Shown piece by piece: positions 16,134 through 29,996 of a stretch of 64,000 bases of DNA. The notes beneath the pieces were generated by a model. That model worked only from the letters and a program-made list of their open reading frames with translations, made no database searches and was not told the origin of the DNA. How positions within the stretch are numbered: position 1 is the stretch's first letter; each line of letters opens with the position of its first letter. The position numbers and the translations under genes were made by a program. This stretch comes from Trichinella spiralis (Eukaryota > Nematoda > Enoplea > Trichinellida > Trichinellidae), in NCBI GenBank assembly GCA_000181795.3, contig CM012955.1, forward strand, positions 8,095,242 to 8,159,241. Reading direction: 5' to 3'.

Positions 16134-19100
16134 TTACCAGTAAATGCTCCAATAAACAGCATTAAACGAACAGAAGAGTAACGGGAATAAATACCTGGAA
16201 ATAATATCAATTTGATCTGCCCGAGAGCTGATTCTGAGAAAGAAATTCCAAGATGACAAATTCAATTTTACCCGTCTTCGTTTCTGCCGTTCATTATTGG
16301 TCATGTCGACTAATTCCAAGACAGATGTATCTTTTTCTTCTTTAAAATCCATCGATGGTGATAATCCGATTTCTTCACTCTGTTTCGATAATGATGATCG
16401 TTTTCTTCTTCTCGGATAACTTTCCTAAATGAGCATATTTTAATTTTTTTAATGTAAATATACAGTTGCTTTTTTTGCCTACGTAAAGTTCATCTTGATT
16501 TGCATAGATTGGTCTGTCATACTGATCTGTTGAAAAATTGGCCGATTCTATTTGGCTTTCGTTTGCTTTGATTTCTGCAATTTTGAATTGTTCGCGTAAG
16601 CCAGCGTAATTAACAAACGCATATTCTATTAATGAACCGAATATGAACATTATGCATGCACCAATCCAAACGTCCAAAGCTTTGGCATAAGACACTGGTG
16701 GTAATTTAGCATTTATTGCTGAAACGAAATATCATCCAGAAATGTAATTTTTTTTAGAAAAAAAAGAAATAAAACCAATTTACCATAACTATGCGTAATC
16801 ATTGTCAACAATGTTATGATGGAAAGCGGCACTCTGCCTGCAGCTGCTCTCCAATCAATCCAATAAGATACCCACGAAACTGCTACAAGCAAGCTAGAAG
16901 GTATGTACAATTGAAGAAGAAAAAATGAAAACAATCTTCTCAAATGAAGCTCCACTCGAAGGCAAGTGTATGTCCCTTAAAAATATAGGCATTTTTTAAA
17001 TGAATGAAACAACTTAGTTGCGTCCAATTATTTACCAGTGGCAGTTTTGCTTGTGCATGACGCATTCTTGAATGATGTAATAATAAAATTTGATAATTCA
17101 CTTTCCGCCCACGGGGAAATTTTTAAAGGATTCAAACTCCAAGCATAATCCACATCAGCGTCCGTATAAGCATCTGAAATAAAACACCAGTGATAAAAAT
17201 GAAACCACGTGCTAAACATGGGATAATAATGGTTGATTAAAAATTGTTTCAACTGCATGCACACTCCAGTTGGAACTTACAGCTCGAGAAATCCATGTTA
17301 CACGTTTGTTCATCCATGGGATATTTTTCAAGTTGCATAGCGCAGGCGAACGTCATCGTTAGCCTAGAAACAAACAACTTGTTGTTAAGTGGTCTTTTGA
17401 ACACAAATTTTTCACATAAAAATAAAACGACAACCTCCTGTTGTATACCACCGTGCCGTCAGCGCGTATTTTTACATAAAAATTTGGCTGATCCAAAGTA
17501 TGATAAGTGCCGCGCTTTTCATTTTGAAAAAATGTATCCGGAATCCAGACATTTTGATCTTTGGATAAATAGATGAATTCATCTTTCGAAAAATAGGGAT
17601 CTTTGAATGTCAATCGTTTATCTATCCATTCTTGCTGAAATTTGAACTGCACTTTATATTCCTAAACAGTATGGACGTTGGAAAAAGTCATAAAAAAAGG
17701 TGATAAATATTTTGTCGTTTATTTAAAAAATTTTAATTTTTCCCATTTTTTTTCATACCATGTTGAATTCGTCTATTGCACTTAATCCAGTGATGTGAAT
17801 ACTTGTCATAACTAATACCGGCTCGTGGGGACTTGCTGGTCGTAAATTTGATGAATAATTTAATAGAAGATTTTTCACCAGTCGTTGTTCCCTCCACGAA
17901 CGATAGTTTGTCTTATTGTCAGATCGTCTGAAATTACAATAATTGTTGAATTAAATCAAATTAAATTTCATTACACGTGATGTAGCAATTTTTGCAGAAA
18001 AAATCTCATCGCTCTTCTGGGTGAAAATTAAATCTTTTGAAAATATATACAAAATCATATTTCATATAGGAAAAGTTTGAAAATGCTTATTATTCTATTC
18101 AATATAAATTCCATTTAAATATATTTTCTTTAATTGATCGTTTCGAATTGAACCAAATTTACACTTCGTATAAAATGTCAACGCTTTTGTATGAATGGAG
18201 CACATTTGAAAATGTTAAGCCATTTGAAGTGGCTGTTGAAAAAATTCAAGCCCAAAGTGGAAGATTTTATTTTTGAAAAGAAAACATTTCATGCTTATTT
18301 TTCAAGCATGATGCAGTTGTTGAGAAATTTTTAAAAATTTATATAGAAAACCCAATATAGAGTATATGGAAGAAAAGAATATTTGAAGGGGCAAAAATAA
18401 ATCGTAATCTGAGAAAACCGGTTCTATCCATTTGCATTTATTTTCATCAAAATTATCCTCATCATCGATGTTTTTTTGTCTACACAATTGCGCGTTGTCT
18501 AGTTTCTCTTCTGTTACAAATATTCTTTGAAATTTAACAAAAATACTTTAACAAAATATTTTACACATTTACAAGAAATATGCAAAAAAAAACAAAACAA
18601 AAATAACATGATTTCCAAAACTATTTATTACACAAACAGAGCCACGTTTACACTACTGCTGTTACTTTTCCAAGAATGTTTACATTTCACTCTTAACTCA
18701 TATTATTGTTCCAATCGATATTCTTAATGTCTTGAAATTTCATTTCATTTCTCTGCATTTGACTTACATTCTGTTTATTATTCACCTTGATTACAGTAAT
18801 CTTTATATTATCATTATTATCTATTTATTTCAAATCAACGGTTGTGAATCAATTCAAAAAAATTTATAAATAAATATATATATTTTTTTAATTGTTACTT
18901 ATAATAATAAAATGTGAATTTATAAAAGAATAGGGGAGGATCAATTCGGCTAAAAAGGAAAACGCAATTTCTTTTAATTTACTTATACTTCATTACAATA
19001 TCCTATGGACAACAATAGTAACATTTGACCACATTTCTAAATATCGAATAACTAAATGATTTGATTTGATAAAGTGACATCAGTTTTTATTATTTTATAA

Positions 19101-19364
19101 TAAAATAAAGAAAAAAAAATATATATAATGTAATTCTTTTGAAATGTCCTAATATTGTTTAATTTTAATGAAATTTCTTTCACTGCTAAGAATTTGAAAG
19201 TATAAACTGTAAACGAAAGAATTATGCAGCGTAATGAAACTTTTTTACCTTGCAAAATCTTCTTCTAATTCAGCCAACCAAATTGGGTAGTAGTGATTAG
19301 CAAAAACCCAGCAACAACAATATGCATAAAACAGTACTATAGAATATGGAAAAGTAGTTCTCAT
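16134..19364 (-). CDS. Cys-loop ligand-gated ion channel, GluCl-like subunit with atypical pore
   Basis: Eight exons join in phase: 19364-19249, 17927-17759, 17661-17435, 17363-17281, 17173-17036, 16975-16784, 16718-16483 and 16424-16134, giving 483 aa. A signal peptide (about 1-22) is followed by an extracellular domain. The Cys-loop is C-x13-C ([15 protein letters not shown]), followed by [14 protein letters not shown] second loop-C cysteine pair ([13 protein letters not shown]) is typical of GluCl, GlyR and HisCl subunits. M1 is about 262-284, M2 about 290-310, then [20 protein letters not shown] leads into M3, all closest to glutamate-gated chloride channels. M4 is at the C-terminus. The M2 entrance reads [12 protein letters not shown] where GluCls have PARVTLGVTTLL. 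Intron 1 is 1.3 kb. Ligand and ion selectivity cannot be read from sequence; a homomeric GluCl is doubtful. Confidence 0.9.
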
Positions 19365-20597
19365 TTTTGCTTCTTCCCTTGCTGAGCTAAGTGATGCAGA
19401 TTAGCTTCATGTGCCAACAAGCCGCAACTGGATGGACGCTGTGCTCGTTACACGGCAAAGAACAGCCGCGAAATTGGCAGATGCTTGTTATGCTCTATTG
19501 CAAATCTGAACCAGTCTAGTTGAGGATTCTTTCTGATGTTAATGACGTCATTTGGCCGATAATGCGCTTCGCTGATCAAGCAGTCAAACTAATTCTCGAG
19601 TCCATCTTTTCCTTGATTTCATCGATCAAGAATTGGCTAAGATCCTTTCCGTGCGATTCAACGAAATTGCAATACATTGTTATTCTTGTTATTATTATTA
19701 TTCACATGCTTCACTTATTGTTGTTCACAGATGAGCTATTCAACTTTTTATTTCTGTTTTTTTTTCAATCTTTTAATAAAGATCACATATCCAGTAAACA
19801 TGCAAATGTTCTTTCCCATACAAACTTTACAAAATGATATTCACTCGTCGTGCAACTAATAATTCCATTCAGTTCAGCTAAGCTAATTAGCTCTTCTTCA
19901 TCACTGATGAATCTTCATCTTGTATTTGTTACTCATCTATTGCAAATAATAGTTGATCGTTCAAAATATGCAAAAACATGCATTTCAAATTCCAATTCTT
20001 CATTGTACTTGACAATATTAACTGTACTATTTTGCATATCATATATTTTATCCTTAATTTATAAAATTATAAATTTCAATGAACAACTGCAAGTTATTCC
20101 AGTTGAATTTATGAATGCGCATCACTTTTGATCTATCGTAAATTTGCAAGATGAACAAAGTGAACAGCAACAGTTTGTTTAGAAATTATGTATAACAAGC
20201 AACCGTACTGTGTCAATGTTTGAATATGTGATGGGCAGTGCATATTCCTTGAAAACTTTTATTGGTTACCAATTTTAACAAATTTACTTGAAATTTCATT
20301 TAATTCATTTTTTTAGTTTGTAAACTTCATTTTCATTATTTGAAATAAACTTCTTTTTATCATACCTAATTATCCTAAACGTTCGCGACTTTTATCAGTA
20401 CTGTAAACTACTGAGGTATTGTAACATTAATTTTCATGCCGTATTATGCGTGTGTGTGTGTACTGTAAAGTTGCAAGTGACAAAAAAAGACAAGTATATT
20501 TGTTTATCAATGAACTTTCCATTGACTAAACAAATTCATGTAGTGTACTTGATGCGCGTGGACTGTTGTAACTCTAACCAGCGATAGCTAATTGGCA

Positions 20598-20840
20598 CAT
20601 CTGGCCCAAAGTAGCCAAAATGCGGTGCCAGTTGAGTGCAGCTGTTGCACCTTCAGTTTGTCTGGGTCGATAATGGTGCCGGTGTAATCGACCAACCATT
20701 GACGTAACTGAATTGCAGATGATGAACAAGAACAGACGTCAGCTGGTCAGTGGGAGAAAAGTAAAGATGGCCTGATTCGACCGGTCACTTATGTCGAAAC
20801 AGCTGCATTGGTTTAGCTTGGTCATCTTTGTCCCCACCTG
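20598..20840. promoter_or_regulatory. E-box cluster, candidate enhancer
   Basis: Six CANNTG sites lie within 243 bp: CATCTG 20598, CAGCTG 20639, CAGATG 20716, CAGCTG 20740, CAGCTG 20800 and CACCTG 20835. CAGCTG and CAGATG are bHLH sites; CACCTG (reverse CAGGTG) is the core bound by Snail/Scratch zinc fingers. The block is GC-richer than its surroundings and lies about 6.7 kb upstream of the Scratch gene. Enhancer function is inference. Confidence 0.45.
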
Positions 20841-20962
20841 ACGCACATTTAGCTTATTTCACTAAGTGGATGAAGCTGGTTGCGTAAACTGCAGTCACCA
20901 GACAACATTCTTTTTTTTACTTCTGTGCTAACTGATCTTTCTATTTACATGCTTTAGTGAAC

Positions 20963-20965
<3 letters not shown>

Positions 20966-21040
<75 letters not shown>
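20966..21040. repeat. (CA)n microsatellite
   Basis: Uninterrupted AC dinucleotide run of 75 nt, about 37 units. It is the longest perfect simple repeat in the window and probably polymorphic. Confidence 0.98.
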
Positions 21041-21043
<3 letters not shown>

Positions 21044-24000
21044 CATCACAATGAAATATTTGTAATATTATTGTAATGTAAACATTAAACTAAACTGTAT
21101 CTACAAGTTGTTATTTCGACTTATTAAATTATTATTGTGTTGTATTATTTAAATGCAAACATTTTTGAAACCAATGAGCAAATTATGATAAATATTTGAC
21201 AGTTTGCTCCTCATTATCATTGATCATTAACTAAATCGATTCATATGTTATCATAATTTATAATGTGGGCGTTGAATTCATTATTCGATGAAACTGGTGA
21301 ATATTTTAGAAAAAAAGAGAATTTTTCATGGGAATAATTAATTGAATATTTCCAAAATAATTTTCTTACCTTCTATCTGTTGCTCTTTGGAGTAACTTGT
21401 TGGCTTCATTTAACAAACCTTTTCTGAACTGCTGGCTAAGAATACCACAAGTTCTTTTTTAATTATAATTTTGCAATTTTTAAAAATTTTCATAATTCCA
21501 CATTCTACAAACGGTTGATTTCATACTTTTCCAAAACTGAATTTCCCTACTAAGCTAGTGAACAACATCGAAGAGTTTTCCATTAATGAACACGTTTGAT
21601 AAATGTAAGTCATTTTGAAGGAAGTATAAAAATTTGAATAAATACATAGACGCTGAAAGCAATTAAGATTGATATGCAGGAGCTTTTGTTTGAATAAGAT
21701 AACAAACAGAAAATCAGGACAGGTAAAATTTGATGCTGTTAAGTCCACTTTTATAGATAGACTTGTTAGTAATAATGAAAGTAGTCGAAAGCCATGGAAG
21801 AAAAAAATTGCATGTTTTCCGCAAAATGTTCAATTTGCATACAGCATGCATTAAAAAATGACAAAAGTGCAACAAGTTCATTTACTTTTTAGCATAAATT
21901 TTTTATCATCAATTTTCTTTTTAACTACAATTCTGTGATGATGCTCATTTTCTCAGATAAGGTTGTTAATTTGACTATGGTAATTCAGTGTATTCAAGTG
22001 CAAGTAATTAAAAAGTTATTTTAAAAAAATTGCATTTTTGAGTATAAAATGATAATAGCACTGATTATAAAATTAATTAGATGTGCATCTATTAAAAGTG
22101 AGAAGTTATATTTCAATTCATTGTTGCAATTTTGACACACTGTACAAATAATGAAGAAGGTGATGCAGTAAGTAGCAACATGTGACAAAAATACTTGGTT
22201 TGTTGCAATACTGTTTGCACTGAGGCAAGGGAAGAGCAGTGTGCAACAAATATTTTCTATTGAATAAGAAAAGCGTGTACTGTTTCTTTGGTTTTCGATA
22301 AGCTTCATTCCATCTTGACCTAATTATTACCAATCAGTGTGCAATTCTTGCTTTTGTACATCCATGCACAGGTAGGTTATATAAAGTGATCGCCTATTCA
22401 GTGCATCTGTTTGAAGAAAGTCTCTTCAAGTGAAAACTACATTTCACGTTCTTTATATTCTTATTTATCACTGCGTGAGAAAAGACTCATAATTTTAACA
22501 GCTGTAATCTGATGGCAAAGTATATTCATTGGGAAACACTGACCAACGTGAAGAGCAGCATTGTTTGCCAATGGTCTAAGTTGACCCAACGTCTGTCAAA
22601 AAAATGAATAATAAGTACAAAATCTTGCGCAAATAATGGAAATTATTTTCAGTTTTATTTTTAAAATAAAGTAGCTTGGTTTTCAAATGGAAAATATTCC
22701 ACATGTTCATTGGAAAAGGGGGCATCATTTCAATGCTGTTTTGATAATATTATTTTTCTTTCCAGCTGATTCAAAATAAGCATAAAAAAGCAAGAGAAAA
22801 TGCAGTATCAAAATCTATTTTATCAAAATTCATATTTGCCAATCATTAAAATCACTAGTAAAAGTAAAAGAGTTGATAAATGATTATATAGAACAACCGT
22901 TGCCGTTGTGTTGACAGTGCACAGAAAGGGTTACATTAAAATTTAAAACGGATGAGACATTGTTGCGTGACAGAGCTCGTTTAGTCAAAGCTAATTATAC
23001 ATAACTAGCAAGGTGGCAAGTTTGGGAAGAGAGGATTTATTGTTTTCCATAGGTCAAACATCGCTTAGAATGTTGTTCTGATGTGTAATGTTTTAACAGT
23101 ATGCATATTAATTATTTTTGAATTATTGATGACGATCAGTAATTAATTTGTGCTTCAGCATGTTTTCCAACATTTAGCACTTTCAGCTTGTAGCTTTATC
23201 AATCGAAATCATACTTGATGCATGCTTCAACTGTTGATCCTTGACTGGTATTAGAAATTTTTCTAAAAAAATAAATATATAATTTTCAAACGGTAATAGA
23301 AAACAAACTTCTTCAGAAAGAACTTTCAACATATCTATAATTTTTTTTACTAGATATGAAGTAAAAGCAATGTCTAAATGGCAGTGCTTTACATTTTATG
23401 CCGTTACTAAAATAATTACGCTTTTAACTTTTCATTTAGTAGCAATTCAGTACAATTTTATGAAATATTATTATATGAATGACCAATTTGAAACAAACAA
23501 TGGTCATTATAGAAAGTTATTGAATTAGATTAATTGAAACAATCATTGAAAGTTTTCCTTTTGCATGAAATATTGAATAGTGGATATTGGGTGAACAAAT
23601 GAATGTGTAATGTTGAAGTGGACATTGTTAATTAAGAGGTAAGGAAAAGCACTGTTGCCGTTTCAAATGTAAGACTTCAATTAGTAGATGCTTAGCGTGG
23701 TCCAAAGTGTCGTTTGCCATTGCATTCTGTGCTTTTTGCGTTGGTCATCAAAGAAACGACAGCTGTGCGGCTTTGTTTCAGCGTTTGCATAATTTTCATC
23801 TTGGAGTGGATCAGCGACACATGGTCACATCTTTTTTCAGGCCAAAGCAGCAAAGGACAGCTGAAAGCTTTACTTGTGCTTCCGTCATCCATTTAGCTTT
23901 GCTCGTTACCGCATTTGATATTGTCATTGCTGGTCGTCGGGCCAACGTAAAGTCAAATCGTTCTCTTCTGCGCACCAGTCGCATTTCAGAGGCAGATGGG

Positions 24001-27000
24001 TCGGCATGGACATATGGCTCAAGTTACGCAACATACCGTTCATCCAGTGCTGGTTTCCAGTGACCAAGTGTTGCGCAAACTCACTTCATCATGTTTAACT
24101 AGCCATCCTAAGAGAACCGCTTATTTAGTATCTTATTCTTATATTTGTTTAACTAATTTTATACTAAATCAAGAAAAATTATCCGACTTAGATAATTTTG
24201 GCCATTGTACAGAATCAACTTTATAAAACAGCTATTTGATGGCAAGCAATTTTGAGGATGTCACGATTTTATTTATTTCCGTAAAATAGCTGTGTGAAGG
24301 CTTAATATGACTATTGCAAAGCATGTTTATCAGAAAAAAGAGCTGACTCTTGAAATTTACAATCTATAAAAAATTTGAAACATTTTCAAACATGTATCAG
24401 AGTACAGCAAGTGCTATTCAAATGGCTATCATTCAGCGTCTGTAATTGAGAAATTGATGAAGGCGTTTTTACGCCTGTTGTGCACCTTGAACGACGGGAC
24501 ATCCTGATGCCTCTTGAATATTTCAAAAGAAAAGCGTAAACGTTGGTTGCAAAGAGGCGTGTCATCTGCGGTCGATTCAAATTAAGCACTGCAAAGCTTA
24601 GCAACGCTTGTCACGACCGAACAAATGCCAAATTGTGCAACAGCGTTTATTTTTTCCCTTTTTACAGGGTTTATTTTAAATATAAATTGAAGCCTCTTTT
24701 TTTGTCTTTATTTTTATTACTTTTCTTCAATGTTCAATTTTTCTTAAATGCAATAAATATTAATTTTGCTTGAAAGCTAAACTGTTTTCATATAAGTGAC
24801 CATTCATGTGTACAACGTGTTGCCAATCCAAGATTGCTTTATTTGTGGTTAGAATGAAGCTCAATAATGCTTTTTGCTTGGCCGGCACCAACCAAATTAT
24901 TGAATTTGCTCTATGCTTTTGGGCAACCTGCAACCTTGCCATACTGCTGCCCATTGGGGCGTAGTGTTGGGAACGATATACATCTTTGAATCCAGCTTTC
25001 ACTTGCGCGTCTCTTTTGCTTCCTATTTCTCTTCTCAACAATTTCCAACTGCTGTTTATTCAACCAAAGCTTACTGCTGCTCGATTGATTTGCTTACATT
25101 GTCTGAAATTGTAATACACTTATGGAACTCCCAAACAATGCAAAGGGTGAACAAGAGCAAAATACAAAAAAATTATTTTAATGGAAAATAGATTTTTGAA
25201 AATATCCTTTGATTAATACATATGCAACATTTAACTGACTGCTCTGTTAGATGTGTAGATGTTTTGTCTTAAGAAACAATTATAAAAACAGTAATTCTGA
25301 TGCAATTCAAATGTTACTAATTAGCATTTCATAAGATGAGTTCTCATGAAAGTCAGGAAGTAATTTCAAATATAACAGAATAATAAAAAAAATCACTATA
25401 ATTTTGTAAATATCATATTAAAATTCAACTTAGACGTTTAAGAGTAAAAGAAGTTTCTGTGAGTTTTCAAACTTTATATTTTCATCATTTGAAAAGTAAC
25501 AGAATATAATGTAGTGATGTAATACTTTCAAATTTGCAAACAATGTATATATAATAACGCTTAGTAAGAAAAAGTTCATCTTTAAAATGTATAAAGAAAT
25601 AAATACATTTTTTACGTAAAGTTATGGATTAAAAAAATAATAATAAAATTGATGTAGTCCAATCATTAGATAGCTATTTGTGTTAGTAGAATTACTGTAA
25701 AGTAAAAATGCAAAGAAATAAGAATAGCAATAAAAGGCGTAGATTTGGTCGATTGGAGAAATTTTGAAATTAGCCACCCGTTTTGGCTTCAACGCGAAAA
25801 CTGTATTTTGTCATTAGCAAGTGCGGATAGCAAAAGGCAAGAATGTATCCTTAGCGATGCATTGATTGTGTTGAAATGTTTTGATTTAGAATAATGGCAC
25901 TTTCATCATCTATTTTCACCTCAAAAGGTCTAAATTGCGCGTCATCAATGTTGTAAGTTCTCAACAGCTGTGCTGCGGAACTGCCGTTAAATGACTGGAC
26001 AAATAGCTGCAAGTGAGACGAAATGCGTTTCATGCAGTCGCAATTTCGTCGATTGTTGTACTTGAATTGGAGCGGCGGTTATAGCGACGTCCGATTCAAG
26101 CTGTTTTGTGGACGGGCGTGATCGATGCAACCCACTCGAACTACGACAACCATTTAAACGTGGCCTCTTCAAGCGGCTTAGCCAAGCAGTACGGCTGATG
26201 ATCGTTCTGTACTATGCGCCTGTCAAATTTAGGAGACCCATTAGTGAACGACGGTCGAGGACCATGCACTCGACCGCCTTAAGTAAACTCCACCCACGCA
26301 CGCGTGATCTGCTAACTGCACCCAAATATGCTTTTCATTTGCGTATATTTAATATATTTGCACCATCACAGAAAAAAGCAACAGCAACAACAAAAGTGTG
26401 AATATTTGCTATAGAAATTATGCAATAAAAAAATCTTTTCTGTTTATACTCTATACTGTAATTTCTGATGAAATTATTTCTCAACTTTTGCATCTATATA
26501 TTTCTGCAGACAGTATTTCTGAAAAATGATGAAATTGAAAATGAATGCAATGCAAATTTTTCTCAAATAAGCCTTCTGACACTGTTCATTTTTATGAATA
26601 ATAATATCAGCAGAATTGCACTGATGTTTCTACAATACTATGCTTTGCTTTTAAAATTGTCTTTTAATTTCTACACCCTAACTGTACAAACTTAATCTTC
26701 TTCCTTTTTTTACACTTTTTCTAATTAATAAACCGTATACTAAAATTTAATCATGCATAATTCATTTTCTAAAGTAGTATTACAACGCTTATGTAGAATG
26801 CACAAAAAAACCAGCTGCTTGGATAAGAATATTAAACTTTTTAACTTATAAATAGTATTGCTGCAAATTTACAACTTTTCTATAATGGAATTTAATTATC
26901 ATTTAATGAACTGAAGAAATTAGATGACTTTTTAATAAATATGAAAGTTTTATTTGTATTTTGTACAAATACAAATTACGGTTGTTGTGAAAAGGGATAA

Positions 27001-27495
27001 GTGTGAAAAATAAAAAAAGCAAGCCTTTGTAATAATGTGACAAATGGTAAGTTTATTAAAGAACAGGTCAAGCGATTTAAGGGAAATGAAAGCGCAGTGA
27101 TGTCAATGTAGCGGATCTACTTCCGTTCGTACCCAAATGACCTTAGTATCATGCAATCGGTTTATCTCTTTCTCGCAACCGGGTCGTACTTTGTATGTTA
27201 GTTGGGGTCAAGGCGCCAAGATTTTCTTTGTTCTTTTAAGGCAGATGGCAAAGTGGCCCTACCGATCGTTGACAAGATCAAGTGAGCCGTTACGCGGCCG
27301 TGTCGAATGGTCTCTCAGCTTGCGTAAGCCGTCTTTTTAACCAATCACACATCAGCCTTACCACTCCTCTTCCAATTGTCCTGATTGCTTGATTAGGCAA
27401 GTCTGTTCATTCGCAGAACGGACAGACGTTGCGCTCATCCGTCCTTCTAAACATTTCTTAAATTTTTCTTTTTTTGACAAGCAGTCAGCTTGAAG

Positions 27496-29996
27496 ATGCA
27501 TAGCCCTACTGTGCTCTTCTCTGTACAACTTGACAGGCAAAATGCTACAATTCGAGATTTAGCGCAAAATTTCAACTTCAATCCTATGCTACCTATAATC
27601 AGTCCAAATTTGTATCCGTACAATTGGTTGTACGGCAGCACACTTCTTCCAACCTTAAATGCACAGCCTCTTAACCCTTACAATTTTGGGTTATCATTTG
27701 GTAAGAAATGCTTTCTTAATTTTAATAAATGAATGCATTATGTAAACGTGAACAATTGTAGGATTAAACAGTCATTTACTACAGTGGGCCAACTTCAACG
27801 CAGGATTAGAATTTTTCCTAAGTCAAAACTCATTGCCTGCAAAAAGTTATCCTGAAAACAGTTTTTGCGTGGAATCAATACTTGCTTCAAAATCTTTTGA
27901 TAGATCAGGTGAAACGTCAAAGAAGGAAGAAGCACAGCCGGTAGTAGAAGTCCAAGTCGAACAGAGTTTAGACGCACCATTAGTAGAGTCTAAAAACACG
28001 GCAACAGCTGCTGATCGGTTTCAGGATGGTGTTACAGTTGGTTACACATATGATGCGTTATTCATTTCTGACGGAAGATCTAAAAGAAGATTGAATAACG
28101 CCGGTGATTCTGAACGGCATCGTTACACATGCACACAGTGTGGAAAGACTTATGCAACTAGCAGCAATTTGAGTCGTCACAGACAAACACATCGTTCACT
28201 TGATAGTTCATATGCAAAAAAGTGTCCCGAGTGTGACAAAGTTTACGTCAGCATGCCGGCTCTTAGTATGCATCTCCTCACTCACAAGCTAGAACATGCT
28301 TGCAAGGTAACATTAAAAAATTTTCAAAGTATACCACTCTGTGATGAACATTGAAGAGCACAGCATTTTAATGTATACTGTAACCAACCATAGGTTTAGT
28401 TAGCATGAGACGCTTTTCAACCAGTAGCAGATGTTACTTACAGATAAAAATTAGCAGCTGTAGAGGTGAAAGCGTTGGCACTATATTTTCTTAATTTCAG
28501 TAAGATTAAGTCACCGGTGTGCAAAGTTGTGTATAGGCGATTGACTTTTAATTTGTTACGTAATCAGACATTTGCATTTGAGCACTTATGAGAGAGATAT
28601 GATGATAGTCTGTAAATGTCACTACGTTAGAAATCATTTCGACTTCCAAAAATAACAGATCAATAAAAAATTAGGACGTCAATTTCTAAGTTTCATCAAA
28701 TTTTGGTTGAAAAGAAATTTTCTTATTTCAAAACAATCCTCAAATGCATTAAAATTTTTGGTATTATGTTTTACTTAGTTTTCATCATTAATTTTTTTGA
28801 ATTTAAAAACATATCTAAAGATTTAATTAACATTCATTAATTATGAAATGAATCTTCAAATTTTGAGTAGCAGATGTTTTTGAAAGAAAATGAATGAACA
28901 ATCAGTTCCATTTATAAAATATACAAAATCATATCATAATTTTATATAACTTGCCATATTACAATTTTTAACAGTAAAATTAGTCTTTGTGCATGGTAAA
29001 TGCATTTCAAAATTTATCTTCCATCTTGGATTACATAAAGCACTACCAGGATGCTGCTAGAGTGGGATTTTTTGGCAAAAGTGTTAAAGCGCTTTTTCAA
29101 ATCATTGCAATAATCATTTGATAAAAATAGTATTGCATTTCATTTCTCACTATATAATTCACTTCACCATGTTAACTTGATTCTGTAAAGTAATAAGCAG
29201 CATTTGTGCTACTGCAGTTTACTGTAAAAATTTAAGCAGTGTATTTTTTTAATGCACTGAATTACATGCTACAAGTGCAATTTATGAAATGAGCTAAACA
29301 AGAGTAATAGGAAGTCTGTGATTGCAAAATTACAATGACTGTGCATGACGACTTAATGATATAAAACAAAATAAAATTAACTGCTTATTCCAGCTGACAT
29401 CTAAAGTCAAAATATTCATATAAAAGTAAAGTTTATTAATGAAGTAGTTCATCTTTCTGTAGTGCTTTGTTTGATGAGTATTCTAATGTTATGGTACTTT
29501 TCATAACGCCCATAACTTTTTGACAGAAAGAAGAGGTCATTTTTCACGATTTTTCTCTATAGACTAAACTGCTCATTGACCTTTAAGCATTTAAATGTTC
29601 TATTTATGGTAAACATAAAATTACTATGAATTTCCTCATTTCAATAGTTCATATGTTGCGTCTTTGTACTTTTTATGATGTGATTCAAATAGTATTTCGT
29701 ATGCACGTAAATATAAATGGTATTTTTAGATATGCGGTAAAGCGTTCAGTCGTCCATGGCTTCTCCAAGGCCACATGAGGTCACACACTGGTCATAAACC
29801 GTTTGGATGTGCTCACTGTGGCAAAGCATTTGCAGATCGTAGCAACTTAAGAGCCCACATGCAAACGCACATCAGCCAGAAGCGCTACAAATGCAAGCAA
29901 TGTGACAAAGCTTTTGCATTGAAAAGTTACCTTGCTAAACATCGAGAACTGAGCTGTGCAAAGCCAAATGTTAGTGATGTTGACTTTTCTAACTAA
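27496..29996 (+). CDS. scrt: Scratch-family C2H2 zinc-finger transcription factor
   Basis: Snail-superfamily repressor; Scratch proteins act mainly in neurons. Three exons join in phase: 27496-27700, 27762-28306 and 29730-29996, giving 338 aa. Five zinc fingers occupy about 190-326: [76 protein letters not shown], and a last finger ending HRELSC (C2HC). [18 protein letters not shown] and VSMPALSMH are diagnostic of Scratch rather than Snail. The N-terminus lacks a visible SNAG motif. A pyrimidine-rich tract ending in CAG lies about 20 nt before the ATG, so an upstream exon carrying a SNAG or another start may be missing. Intron 2 is 1.4 kb with no coding signal. Confidence 0.93.

Larger units (their letters stand above)
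19365..27495. other. 8.1 kb gene-poor interval upstream of Scratch
   Basis: I find no exon chain. AT-rich DNA is broken by GC-richer islands at about 20560-20900, 23690-24080, 24540-24640, 24790-25080, 25760-26300 and 27080-27470. They contain chance open frames on both strands but no splice-consistent protein. Their spacing before a tissue-specific transcription factor suggests conserved regulatory elements (inference). A (CA)n microsatellite and an E-box cluster are listed separately. The island at 27080-27470 is probably the Scratch promoter region; CCAATCA at about 27341 is a possible CCAAT box. Confidence 0.5.

Noticed and set aside
16234-16271. A 38-nt GT...AG segment in the last exon of the GluCl-like gene that looks like an intron
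   Set aside because: Removing it shifts the frame and destroys M4; the frame is open straight through, so it is kept as exon.
18302-18487. Charged open frame on the minus strand in intron 1 of the GluCl-like gene ([16 protein letters not shown])
   Set aside because: No acceptor and donor pair gives the phase 2 to phase 2 exon needed between exons 1 and 2; AT-rich DNA yields such Asp/Asn/Lys frames by chance.
23707-24063. 118-codon open frame in the Scratch upstream region
   Set aside because: Overlapping frames are open on both strands, no family features, and no neighbouring exon; better explained by local GC-richness.
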